Shown here: positions 1 through 9,938 of the stretch, one piece after another
Layout of the letters: every line of letters starts with the position of its first letter
Numbering within the stretch: the first letter of the stretch is position 1
The notes under the pieces: model-generated
Database searches by the model: none
What the model saw: only the letters and a program-made list of their open reading frames with translations
What the model was told of the DNA's origin: nothing
Translations under genes and position numbers: made by a program
Assembly: GCF_002994745.2 (NCBI RefSeq)
Contig: NC_037091.1
Location: forward strand, 7,216,001 to 7,280,000
Direction of reading: 5' to 3'
DNA: 64,000 nt
Source of the DNA: Rosa chinensis
Lineage: Eukaryota; Streptophyta; Magnoliopsida; Rosales; Rosaceae

Positions 1-395
1 AATGTTTGACGCCATTCTAACGCACTACGGTGAATTCCAAATCACACTCATTCCCTCCCCCTAGGAGCTTTTGTCATCAACATGACATCAAAGGTGAAAA
101 ACAATGAATCACCTTCTTATCCTCACCACAGAGTACAATTCGTCACCACTATGGCTCTTAAGATAAATCAAGCAATCAATCAATACAATCAAGAAGAAAC
201 ACGGCAATCACATTTCAAAACAAGCAAAACAATTCATGGTAACCCCTGCATATAATTTAGTTCAGGAGGTCACACTAAGTCAAGCAATTCAATTCATAGT
301 AATCATCGTAATCCCACACTCTGACATCTGTAGGTAGCCCTGGCCATCACAGCAGTCTTCTCAATTATTGTTAACTTAATTACAATTCAGCTCCA

Positions 396-610
396 CTATC
401 GAGTAGTCGTCACACTGATCATCGCACAGATTCCACCAGTCATCACACAGATAGCAATTGTCCAGCTGATCATCACACAGATTTCGCCGGTCATCACACA
501 GATAGCCATTGTCCTACTGATCATCATATAGATTTCAAGGATCATCACATAGATAGCAATTATCCAGCTGATCATCACACAGATTTCGCAGGTCATCACA
601 CAGATAGAAA
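396..610. repeat. Imperfect tandem array, ~50-bp half-units (~102-bp full unit)
   Basis: The phrases TGATCATCACACAGATTTCGC and GTCATCACACAGATAGC alternate through the block, giving about two full units. On the minus strand it stays open as a repetitive Met/Ile/Cys frame of 77 residues, which is a by-product of the repeat and not a gene. Confidence 0.7.
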
Positions 611-1147
611 TCATCACAAAATTCATCACACTGATTCCAATAATTCATTACACAAATATTCCCACACAAGCTTTACATGGCAATCATCACAAAGATTCAT
701 CACACTGATTCCAACAATTCATTACACAAATATTCCTACACAAGGTTTAGATGGCAATCATCACAAAGATTCATCACACTGATTCCAACAATTCATTACA
801 CAAATATTCCTACACAAGCTTTACATGTCAATCATCACAAAGATTCATCACACTGATTCTAACAATTCATTACACAAATATTCCTACACAAGCTTTACAT
901 GGCAATCATCACAAAGATTCATCACACTGATTCCAACAATTCATTACACAAATATTCCTACACAAGCTTTACATGACAATCATCACAAAGATTCATCACA
1001 CTGATTCCAACAATTCATTACACAAATATTCCTACACAAGCTTCACATGGCAATCATCACAAAGATTCATCACACTAATTCCAACAATTCATTACACAAA
1101 TATTCCTACACAAGCTTCACATGGAAATCATCACAAAGATTCATCAA
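611..1147. repeat. 74-bp tandem repeat, about seven copies
   Basis: The marker CTGATTCC (or CTAATTCC) recurs at 631, 705, 779, 853, 927, 1001 and 1075, exactly 74 bases apart each time. Units differ by only a few substitutions, which implies recent amplification. The array sits inside the putative LTR and ends at a TATATA/CACACA microsatellite at about 1165-1201. Confidence 0.9.
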
Positions 1148-1167
1148 TGCATATATATCTCACGTAA

Positions 1168-1201
<34 letters not shown>

Positions 1202-2606
1202 GTAGTCATTCACCCAGGAATACCACTAATACCAACTATAGTCATAGTTAACCTAATAACTCCAAGACAATAGGGTAATCTTGCTCATAACAAATATCGT
1301 GAGATTTACTCACCTCAGAATCCCGCTGCGTCTTCACACGTTAACCAAAGCAAGCACAATCGCCGAAATCCGTTCAACAAGTCCAACAAACACCTAAACA
1401 CATAGGGTCTTGATTCAGTGCACGAATCACAAAGTGATTAAAGTTCGAAACCCTCGTTTTGAATTAAATCCCCAAAAGTAACTCCAATCGAGGCGGAACC
1501 ACATCCGAGACCACCAAATGTCTCCAGAATACTTCCACGATCGATATGTCAAATTCACAAGTCGATCGGATGCTCAAATCCTCACAGATCTAATAATCAA
1601 TCGGTATGAAACTGTAAAAATCATAACAAATCCATACGAACTCCAAAAATTGCATATTATATATCGAAACGCTCGTATCGACGAGTAGAAGATATATAAT
1701 ACCAGAAACAGTTCCTAATATGGCCGGAACGCCGCCACAGGGCCAAAACTCAATATTTCACAAAACTCCCAACATCAAAGCTGATCATCTAAGCATGCTT
1801 GTGAATTTTCATAACTAGCTCAAAGTCAAAAAACAAGCATAAAGGGTCGAAAACTACCTCACAAGCTTTGAATTTTTGCTCAATCCGAGTTGAACTGATT
1901 TCTACGTAAATCGATCCAAACAAACACCATAGATCGATCCAGAAGGCTCCCAAGAACCCAAAGAAGGAAGTTTGAAGCCGTGCCGTCGCCGGAGCTCTGT
2001 TTTCCGATCGGGTCCGATTACACCAAACTTCTCCGCCTTCTAGCACCGTCACCACCGCGAATCACCGCTAGAGGATACCACAGGGAGGAGCGGAGGACAA
2101 CGACGAACCGATCTTTCAGATTTCACCGGAAGAGGTCGCCGGAGTTGGCCGGAAAAGCTGGGTCGGATCGTCCGGGTTCGGGTCGGGTCAGCCAGGTTTC
2201 TTTGATATTGAAGGTATCAGTCGAGAGAGAAGAGAGAGGAAGAGAGTTTCCGGAAAATGAAACTTAGAATTATGAAATAAATTCCGGGAATCCTCAATTT
2301 ATACTAAAACGAAAACTTTTTCCGAAAGCCATAACTTCTTCATACGAGCTCCGATTTTTGCGTTCCACATGTCCACGAACTCGTATCGACGCGCTCTACA
2401 ACTTTTGTGAGGAAAGTTTCAGAGAATCCCAAAGAATAAAAAGTCAACCTTTGCAATCCCCCTAAAATCATATTCTTCGAATAATTATTCGCCCGAAACA
2501 CTTCTGCTCCATCCACGAGCCAAGAAACAGTCCAATAATCACAATTTAGATTCTGAAAAATCCTTGGAAAATAAATAAGAATTTCCGGGGCATCACATAG
2601 TAATTG

Positions 2607-3642
2607 GTTCTGGAAATTTCAATTCGACTGTTTCGGGGTTTGTTTCGATTGGTACTGGGTTCTGAATTGAAGCGAGTTTTAGGTTTTGTTTGTTTAATTT
2701 ATGTTGGGTTACTAATATTGGGGTAAAGTTTATATCTTTGCTGAATAAGATGAGTAAACAAGTGCACTAGAGTTGTTCGAGAAGATGTTGGAACCTTTTG
2801 TGATCTTTGTTTATCTGGATTCTTTGGTTTATTCAGTATATTTAGTGCATTACTTAACTGAGTTATTGGATTGGTTGTTGCTGTTTGTGTTGTGGGGAAT
2901 GGTTCCTACAGAGAGTTTCTACTTATCTAGGATGGAATTGAGTAGATTAGTATTGAGAAATGGTCACAATGTCAGTAAAATGTATAGAGGGAGAGGTTCA
3001 TCTTATTCAATATATAGATTTCATCTAAAATTGGAATTCATGTTGCAGGTGTCATAGCTATGTATGTTACACGTCATGCAATCCTAAATTCAGAAAGCAG
3101 GAACGGAGAGATAAGCAAATTTATATTGTCTTTGTTCTTGGAAGTCTTGTATTCTTGGAAATGCCGATATTCAGATATTCTACACAGTTTACTATTGTCA
3201 TGCTTGGTTTTGGATTGTTGTTTCTTAATGAAGGAAAACATGTATCTGTGCATATAGATTTATTGAATTAACTGATGATCAGGGGTATGAGTCTATCTTT
3301 GAGATCAGCAAATGACTTTATTTGTAATTGGAAAGTAAATTGAAATAGTCCTTGATCAAGAACACAATTAACATGTGTTCTTATGGTTGTTCCTTTGTTT
3401 CTTGCATTTGCACATACTAAATTTATGTTAAAGTAGCCTCTGATTGCTAATTTGTCTAGTCCATTCCTGTATTGTAGTATAATGGTGAAGGATAGATTAG
3501 TCCAGAGCAGTGTTGAAAGCGGTGCTAGTCTCCTTCTTGATGGGAGAAATGTTATGGTATTTAATTGTTCTCATCCTAGTTTAACATAATTCAATTCTTG
3601 CTATACATTAGTTTGCATCAGCTCAAGATGCCAAGGTGAGGT
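2607..3642. other. Intergenic or ancestral intron sequence, no gene recognised
   Basis: AT-rich sequence between the LTR end and the non-autonomous LTR element. Two short frames (2773-3057 and 3060-3257) show no recognisable domain. It may be 5' flank or intron of the broken N-acetyltransferase-like gene further right, but no matching exon was found here. Confidence 0.4.
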
Positions 3643-4117
3643 TGTAATACTCAAGACATTTTAAAAGTAAATTATTTATTAAAATGCTCGTAAATGGTTA
3701 GTGACAAGTCATTATTGACAAAGAATATATTTCTTGCAAAAGAAAGATCATGAGACTATGAGAAAATGTAATCAATATTTTCTCATTATCTCAATGGATT
3801 TTGAAAGTCATTTTGAGGTTGAAATAATCTAAATGTTTTTTCTTTCCTTATCCATCATTTCCTTAGCAAATAAGGATTTTATCATGCGACTGTCCATCCA
3901 AACATTGTGTTAAAGACATATATGTGGCAAATTATGATCCCTTGATTTGTTTACCGACATTAGTAAATTACATAAACAAAGAAATAAATAAAATGGAGGA
4001 GGAAGGATCAAGAAGGTAGGAGAAACCGAGGGGTGGGGGGGGGGGGAAGAGAAAGGAAAGAAGAAAGAGGGGGATCTCTCTGGAACCCGGGGGAACACTC
4101 CCTTTGACAGAGAAAGA

Positions 4118-4159
<42 letters not shown>

Positions 4160-4394
4160 AACCACCTTTGCTTCTATCTCTTTACTTTCCTTCCTCCCAA
4201 GTTGCCATTGGCGACAACGGTTTGATCATCAGAAAAGAGATTGGTCATGTTGTGACCATAATCGGTGAATCAAAGGTTTCGATTTTTTTTTTCTAGATTA
4301 TAATGGATACAATCAATATTGATCAAGGTATGGATCTGGTAGATGGTGTTGTCTTATTTTTTTCTCTTCTATTAATTCGGGTCGGGATGTTACA
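3643..4394 (+). repeat. 5' LTR of non-autonomous element
   Basis: 752 bases, TG...CA ends, aligned with 5682-6421 throughout. Differences are mainly the length of the poly-G tract (about 4034-4046) and of the CT repeat (4122-4158), plus scattered substitutions. Confidence 0.9.
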
Positions 4395-4396
4395 AA

Positions 4397-4408
4397 TGGT
4401 ATCAGAGC
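4397..4408 (+). promoter_or_regulatory. Primer binding site, initiator tRNA-Met type
   Basis: TGGTATCAGAGC begins two bases after the left LTR. This is the 12-base complement of the plant initiator tRNA-Met 3' end used by many plant LTR elements. Confidence 0.9.
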
Positions 4409-4759
4409 AGGGATATGATTCTAGGGTATAAACTGTGGGGGAGAAAAGGGATCGTGGTTTGGATTCATAATTTTAAGAGCTTGATACTAATTGCTGTGAA
4501 TGATTCCGTCAAGGTCTCGGCTTTATGTGGGTTTTATTCTATTTGATGTTTTGTAGTTGCATATGATACTTGAGATGATGATGATGATTTGCTGGTTTTG
4601 TTTGCTATTTTGGGTGTTCTCGATGGCCTTAATTCGAGAGGTATTGGGCCTAACCGGTGACAAAGAGGAAACAAAAAGAAAAGAAAAGAAAATAAAATAA
4701 AAATTTGCGTGGTATGTAAAGGTTTGCTACAGTTACAGCAAAGACTAGTATGATCAGAT

Positions 4760-4799
<40 letters not shown>

Positions 4800-5681
4800 T
4801 TTAATGAATATTGCCAGACCAAATATGGTCAGTATCACAAGAATAAGTATGATTCAAGATGTTAATCATTTGAGTTGGCTCCTTGAGTAGTTCTATAGCT
4901 TCTGAATGTGGTCCAAGGCTTTGGCTGAAGTAGCTGAAGATGATCCATAATTCTTAGTAATTATGGGTAATATATATATATTGGTGAATATATTTGGCAG
5001 TCAATTGAACTGTGAGAAAAAAAAATGGTTGCTTATTGCAACCTGGAGTTCCGTGGTTTCAAACGAACAAAATCCAATTGCTCTTTGCATTATGATTCAG
5101 AGTCTTCTCCTTTCGCCACTAGTGTGAATAAATTGCAATAGAAGCTATGCTTAGGTGATATTATTGTGGCACATGCTCTGTACCACATGAACTACAGAGA
5201 ATATGATATAGCATACAATGAAATAGATTTAGCGTCCTAAGAACCAAGGAGGGATTAGAAAGCATGATATTTACATGCAAATGCAAGCCTGCAAGACTGA
5301 TCACATAGAGAACAATTACTGGAACACGCTTTACATGCTTTTCTATCACACTGATGTATAGAGAGGCAATAGAGAGAATCCAGTTTACTTTAGACTAAAA
5401 CCACTTGAAGTAATATAGGTGATGCAATAGTATGGCATCATAAGATTGTGTATCATTGGAAACACAGATTCCCTAAATTATTGGATGGGTAAGATTTGCT
5501 CGAGTGTTTTCAATAATAGTAGTAATTGGAAACCAGAATGTGAGTTTATGCAAGTAAAATTGTAGTGTTGGATGAGTGGTCCAATGAATAGACTGACAGA
5601 TCAAGAGCTATCTACTATAGAGTTCGGATTATGCTATACTATTCCGAATTTCGAGGACGAAATTTTTTAAGCGGGTGGATT

Positions 5682-6421
5682 TGTAATACCCGAGACATTT
5701 TAAAAGTAAATTATTTATTAAAATGCTCGTAAATTGTTAGTGACAAGTCATTATTGACAAAGAATATATTTCTTGCAAAAGAAAGATCATGAGACTATGA
5801 GAAAATGTGATCAATATTTTCTCATTATCTCAATGGATTTTGAAAGTCATTTTGAGGTTGAAATAATCTAAATGTTTTTTCTTTCCTTGTCATCCATCAT
5901 TTCCTTAGCAAATAAGGATTTTATCATGTGACTGTCCATCCAAACATCGTGTTAAAGACATATATGTGGCAAATTATGAGCCCTTGATTTGTTTGCCGAC
6001 ATTAGTAAATTACATAAACAAAGAAATAAATAAAGTGGAAGAGGAAGGATCAAGAAGGTAGGAGAAACCGGGGGGGGGGGGGGGGGGAAGAGAAAGGAAA
6101 GAAGAAAGAGGGGGATCTCTCTGGAACCCGGGGGAACACTCCCTTTGATAGAGAAAGACTCTCTCTCTCTCTCTCTCTCTCTCTCAAACCACCTTTGCTT
6201 CTATCTCTTTACTTTCCTTCCTCCCAAGTCACCATCGGCGGCAACGGTTTGATCATCAGAAAAGAGATTGGTCATGTTGTGACCATAATCGGTGAATCAA
6301 AGGTTTCGATTTTTTTTTCTAGATTATAATGGATACAATCAATATTGATCCAGGTATGGATCTAGTAGATGGTGTTGTCTTTTTTTTTTTCTCTTATATT
6401 AATTCGGGTCGGGATGTTACA
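5682..6421 (+). repeat. 3' LTR of non-autonomous element
   Basis: 740 bases, direct repeat of 3643-4394. It has a longer G run (about 6071-6087) and a shorter CT run. It is followed immediately by the GAGGT target-site copy. Confidence 0.9.
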
Positions 6422-6426
6422 GAGGT

Positions 6427-7105
6427 CAATTTTCAGTTATGGTTAGATCCACTGTCACTATATCAAAATGCCTAATTGCTGACATCTTTCTTTGCTATAG
6501 TGTGTGTCATCAAGTGAGCACTTTCTTTGCAATAGAATGCTGGAAGTTAAAGTGGCTACCCCAAAGGTTCTCAGAATTTTTGTATTAGTATTTTTGAAAT
6601 GCTACTCTCATAATCTTTTTATCTTAGTTACACAAGCACATACCATCAAGATACACATGTACTCCACCACTCATTTATGTTTTCAAGTTTTGATGTCCTG
6701 TGATTTCTGTTTATCTATTGCTTCAGGATCTAGGCTCAAAAATGCATCGAGTAATTGGGTTTATTCCCTTTGAAAATGCAGGTCAGATCATCTCACTTTT
6801 TTGTTTGACTTGCAGCTAAAATTGTGCATAATGGATTGTTTACACTTTCAATTTAACGTAAGCTCTCCTCCCCTTAGAGCTTGTATTGCTTATGTAGCTT
6901 AACTCTTATAGCTTTCTCACATGGTAAATAACATATTTTATATTGATATAGTAATCTTTATAAGTCTTCATTGTTGTGCATATACCAAGTTGGCTTAATG
7001 AGGGTAGCGTCCGAGAGCTAGTTGTGTCATATTTGTTTGTGGTTCATTGTGTATATATTTTGTGATTAAAAAAATATATACTAAAGTGATAATTGTTCTC
7101 TACAG
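6427..7105. other. Non-coding sequence upstream of the N-acetyltransferase-like relic
   Basis: No domain-bearing frame. It is continuous with 2607-3642 once the LTR element is removed, so it is probably intron or 5' flank of the broken gene at 7106-8020. Confidence 0.4.
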
Positions 7106-8020
7106 GGGTATGAGATGGATGGGCATTCTACATGTGTGTATGTTGTATTGCTATGTTATTAGTGTTACTTTTCTAAGTTCTTTATATTCTGGTGTCCATA
7201 GCACCTCTAAAATGCTAGCTGTCTCCCACAGAGAATTGCAATAGGATATTTAGTAGTTGCCTTGTGCGAGATTTGGCTAAAGGGTGATGGTACTGTTAGT
7301 TCAGGATCAGGAAGTATAAACTTCAGTTGTAAGTAGTAATCACCTTTTCGTTATTTTAGTTTTCTACTTCATTTCTTATCATATCTATATGCTCAATTTT
7401 GAATGTATGTGACCTCTTTCTCAAGGTTATGGCATTGATGATAACTGTGACATATCTATCATTGATGGCCATTGTTAATTACCTGCTTGGTTGGTTTGCA
7501 TTACGGTCACATCATTAACCATTTTAAGGTCATCAAAACAGAGTTCTGCACTAGACTATGTCATCCACGTCTGTCGTAGTCTAGGCCTCGCCTTAGACTT
7601 ATTTGGTAAGGGACTTGTTCATAATTTTCTTGTATATAGTAGCAACCGTCAAAGTCACTGTGTTGTGTTTGTTTCTAAACTATCTACTTCCATGTTTTCA
7701 GATATGCATATAAACAAGGCTCTCTACACATTCAGTGGAACATGTGTATGGCAGCTGGTTCTGCCGGCATTATCTTTGCTGGAATTTACATAATGGTAGG
7801 AATCTTTCTAATCATGTAATGTTACTTCACAATTTTTCTTGATTCTCATTAACCTGAGGTATTGGATGTTACTACAGGTTGATGTTTGTGGCTACCGGCA
7901 TCCAACTATTGTGTTGGAGTGGATGGGGAAGCATGCACTGTCTATTTTTATTTTGTAGCTTGCAATCTCTTGCCGGTTATTCTCCATGGAATCTATTAGG
8001 GCAAACCTCATAATAACATT
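7106..8020 (+). pseudogene. Heparan-alpha-glucosaminide N-acetyltransferase-like gene relic (3' half)
   Basis: Five exon-like blocks keep GT/AG borders: 7106-7133 (GMRWMGILH), 7232-7328 (RIAIGYLVVALCEIW), roughly 7460-7605 (GLHYGHIINHFK then SLGLALDLF), 7702-7795 (MHINKALYTFS) and 7878-8020 (VDVCGYRHPTIVLEWMG). In order they match the membrane-embedded C-terminal half of plant proteins related to lysosomal HGSNAT (DUF5009/DUF1624 type). Breaks: the third block changes frame, the fourth changes frame after the LYTFS motif, and the last has a one-base shift before the ACNLLP region and a TAG where a Trp is expected. The N-terminal exons were not found. The family identity is reasonably sure; the gene is certainly dead. 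Confidence 0.75.
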
Positions 8021-8400
8021 GTAAGTTCCTTTTTCTACATCTTGTGTGTCAGTCATCTAGTAGTGTATTGCAATCTAGATCTGATAATCTACATCACCTT
8101 TTGCAGCTCACCTGAATTGGAATTGGAAAATGAACTGATGGAGGCTAGTTGCTTGAGTTATACAAGTTTGAGTTTGACTAATTTTGTTGCATTTGGAGAC
8201 GAAGAGAGACAATTTGGAGTTTGGTCTTTTTGTAGAGGAGGCATCACATTCTCTCTCCCTCTTACTCTCTTCCATGTATTCATAGTGCTCCTTTTTGGCA
8301 ATATTGTCTAATACATTTCAGTACAATTATGTGGATTATAACAATATTAGATATATATTGGTAATTACTGTTCATTTGGTGATTTTTGATTTCATTTTCT
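8021..8400. other. 3' flank of the relic, nothing recognised
   Basis: It contains one acceptor-like TTGCAG at about 8106 followed by a short frame (SPELELENELMEAS) of unknown meaning. No domain is visible. Confidence 0.3.
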
Positions 8401-8419
8401 GTTGTACGTACACAATGTT

Positions 8420-8753
8420 CACAACAGCCATACAATAAAAACTATTGTGTGAGAGTAATATAGATCATAGATGCTATCAATGTTTTAGTTGTGTGAATAA
8501 CAGTCACACAATAGTTATAAAAAAAAATGACTTCTGAATCACAATCAGACAACGGGTTCTTAAGTTGCCCGTCGTCTGAGTGACGTTCACACGACAGTTA
8601 ATGATGTCGACAAGCTATCGACAGCCTGTCGACATGCTGTCGACATGGATGCCGAGTTCTTCAGACGACAGTTCTCTAAATCATGTTTCATCAAACGGCA
8701 GCGAGATATACGACAGTTTTTAGCCGTCGTCTGAATCAATTTTTGTACTAGTG
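8420..8753 (-). mobile_element. Terminal fragment of a CACTA (En/Spm) DNA transposon
   Basis: Read on the minus strand the right end begins CACTAGTACAAAAATTGA, a classical CACTA terminus. Inside it, short subterminal repeats of CAGACGAC/GTCGTCTGA and ACGACAG occur in both orientations, as expected for transposase binding sites. The opposite terminus was not found in the window, so the fragment is truncated or its partner end is too decayed. The left limit given is approximate. No transposase is encoded. Confidence 0.75.
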
Positions 8754-8975
8754 GCCTTTCTCTCTCCGATGTCAACTACTTGATGCTTTTGCATCCCCTA
8801 CCAGTGTCAAAATTTTGCTTATTACACAAATAATTTCAAAATAATTGCAGAAGCAAACATGGGTTTGGAAAAAGAAGAAGAAAGAAGGTGAAGATATAAT
8901 ATAAAATGATAATGATAAATAAAATAAAAATTAATCGCATGCGCGTATGCACATGTAGGAAGGCTAGTATTGCGA
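8754..8975 (+). repeat. Dispersed ~215-bp repeat, copy 1
   Basis: Starts GCCTTTCTCTCTCCGATGTC. It matches 47523-47735 base for base over most of its length, with a few indels in an A/G-rich stretch. It abuts the CACTA terminus here and unrelated sequence at the other copy. Family unknown. Confidence 0.8.
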
Positions 8976-8994
8976 AATGAAAGATGTTGTAATT

Positions 8995-9178
8995 TGGGGA
9001 GCAAGGTGGCTCCGGGAGTTGAGGATGGTATTTGATATTAGAAGTATAAATGTTTTTCTACAAGTTTTGGATATTCCACTTTTAAGGGAAGTTCTACCAA
9101 ATTTTTAGTAGAATTTCTTCTAAAATAGGTCCCGCAAGGCCACTTTGGATTTCAAGGTGAAATCCGGGGCGGATCCTG
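8995..9178 (-). mobile_element. LTR fragment, minus orientation, same family as 32131-35066
   Basis: Its reverse complement begins TGACAGGATCCGCCCCGGAT and continues along the first ~190 bases of the solo LTR at 32131. Shared landmarks are TTTCACCTTGAAATCCAAAG, GAAGAAATTCTACC and TGGAGCCACC. Only the outer end of the LTR is present. Confidence 0.8.
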
Positions 9179-9322
9179 TCAAATGAACTATCCTAACTAT
9201 TAATAATAGAGAGGTAAATAAAATAAATATCTTAGTAGTTGAGGGTGACATGCAGTTGAGGTAGCCAAGCAAGTGTTTGCTCTCTCCAAAACTAGATTTT
9301 GTGGCTCGCCTTTCCAATTCGT

Positions 9323-9516
9323 CTTCAAAATATCATGGATAGGAAATATGAATCTCTGTTGAGGGGAGCGTTGAATTATTTGTATCTATCTTTGAATTAA
9401 CGCGGGGGGGTGGTGTACTGGTGTATGAATCTCTCTTCAAAATATCATGGATAGGAAATATGAATCTCTGTTGAGGGGAGCGTTGAATTATTTGTATCTA
9501 TCTTTGAATTAACGCG

Positions 9517-9553
<37 letters not shown>

Positions 9554-9730
9554 GTATGAATCTCTGTTAAGGGGAGCGTTGAAATATTTGTATCTATCTT
9601 TGAATTAATCGGGGGGGGGGGGGGGCTCTCCAAAGCTTTATAAGAAGAAAAAGAGCCGGACCAAACTTTGCTAACCACAAGCTCTCCAAAATGTTCCATG
9701 GATAGGAAATTGATTGGTGGGGGGTGGGTG
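9323..9730 (+). repeat. Tandem minisatellite with long poly-G tracts
   Basis: Three imperfect ~110-bp units built on ATCATGGATAGGAAATATG, GTTGAGGGGAGCG and TATCTTTGAATTAACGCG. Each unit ends in a G run; the longest is 33 uninterrupted G at 9520-9552. A related partial repeat around GCTCTATAAGAAGA continues to about 9850. The array lies immediately upstream of the dioxygenase gene. Confidence 0.85.
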
Positions 9731-9938
9731 GGTCTGTTGAAGTTTTTGTATCTTTAATAAATGCAGAACAAACTCGTTGATTTGCATGTCCAAAACAAGC
9801 TCTATAAGAAGATAAAGAGTCGGAGCAACTTTGCTCACCACAAACTCGGTGTGGGTTTGAAAGATATAGAAAAGTTCTGATTTCTAATTTTGTATTTCCC
9901 AGTCAGTCGACCGAGTCATTTATCAAACTTCAGTAAAA

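Larger units (their letters stand above)
1..2606 (+). mobile_element. 3' part of a Ty3-type LTR (solo or 3' LTR), cut by window edge
   Basis: The last ~320 bases resemble the end of the solo LTR at 32131-35066: an AATTTATA/TATTTATA box, then a CATACGA-CTC-GATTTTT-CGT block, then CTACAACTTT, AAAAAGTCAACC and CCCCCTAAAA, and a terminus close to TTCCGGGGCATCACA. Like that LTR, it carries tandem arrays in its upstream part. The left end lies outside the window, so length and TSD cannot be checked. No open frame with a recognisable domain is present. The orientation and superfamily are inferred from the likeness to the second LTR. Confidence 0.5.
3643..6421 (+). mobile_element. Complete non-autonomous LTR retrotransposon (LARD/TRIM-like)
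   Basis: Two direct LTRs (3643-4394 and 5682-6421) start TGTAATAC and end GATGTTACA. They enclose 1287 bases with no retrotransposon protein. The insertion is flanked by the 5-bp direct repeat GAGGT (3638-3642 and 6422-6426). A primer site matching initiator tRNA-Met lies just after the left LTR. The sequence just before the right LTR (5646-5680) has the polypurine character and AATTTCGAGGACGAAATTTT wording seen at the 3' end of Ty3/gypsy elements. It therefore looks like a Ty3-derived element mobilised in trans. The small frames inside, some across the TA repeat, have no recognisable content. Confidence 0.9.

Noticed and set aside
611..1147. CRISPR-like array
   Set aside because: The 74-bp units are contiguous with no variable spacers, and the sequence is plant nuclear DNA; it is a tandem minisatellite.
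8105..8311. Additional exon of the N-acetyltransferase relic
   Set aside because: An acceptor-like CAG is present, but the translated sequence has no likeness to the family that I can recognise.
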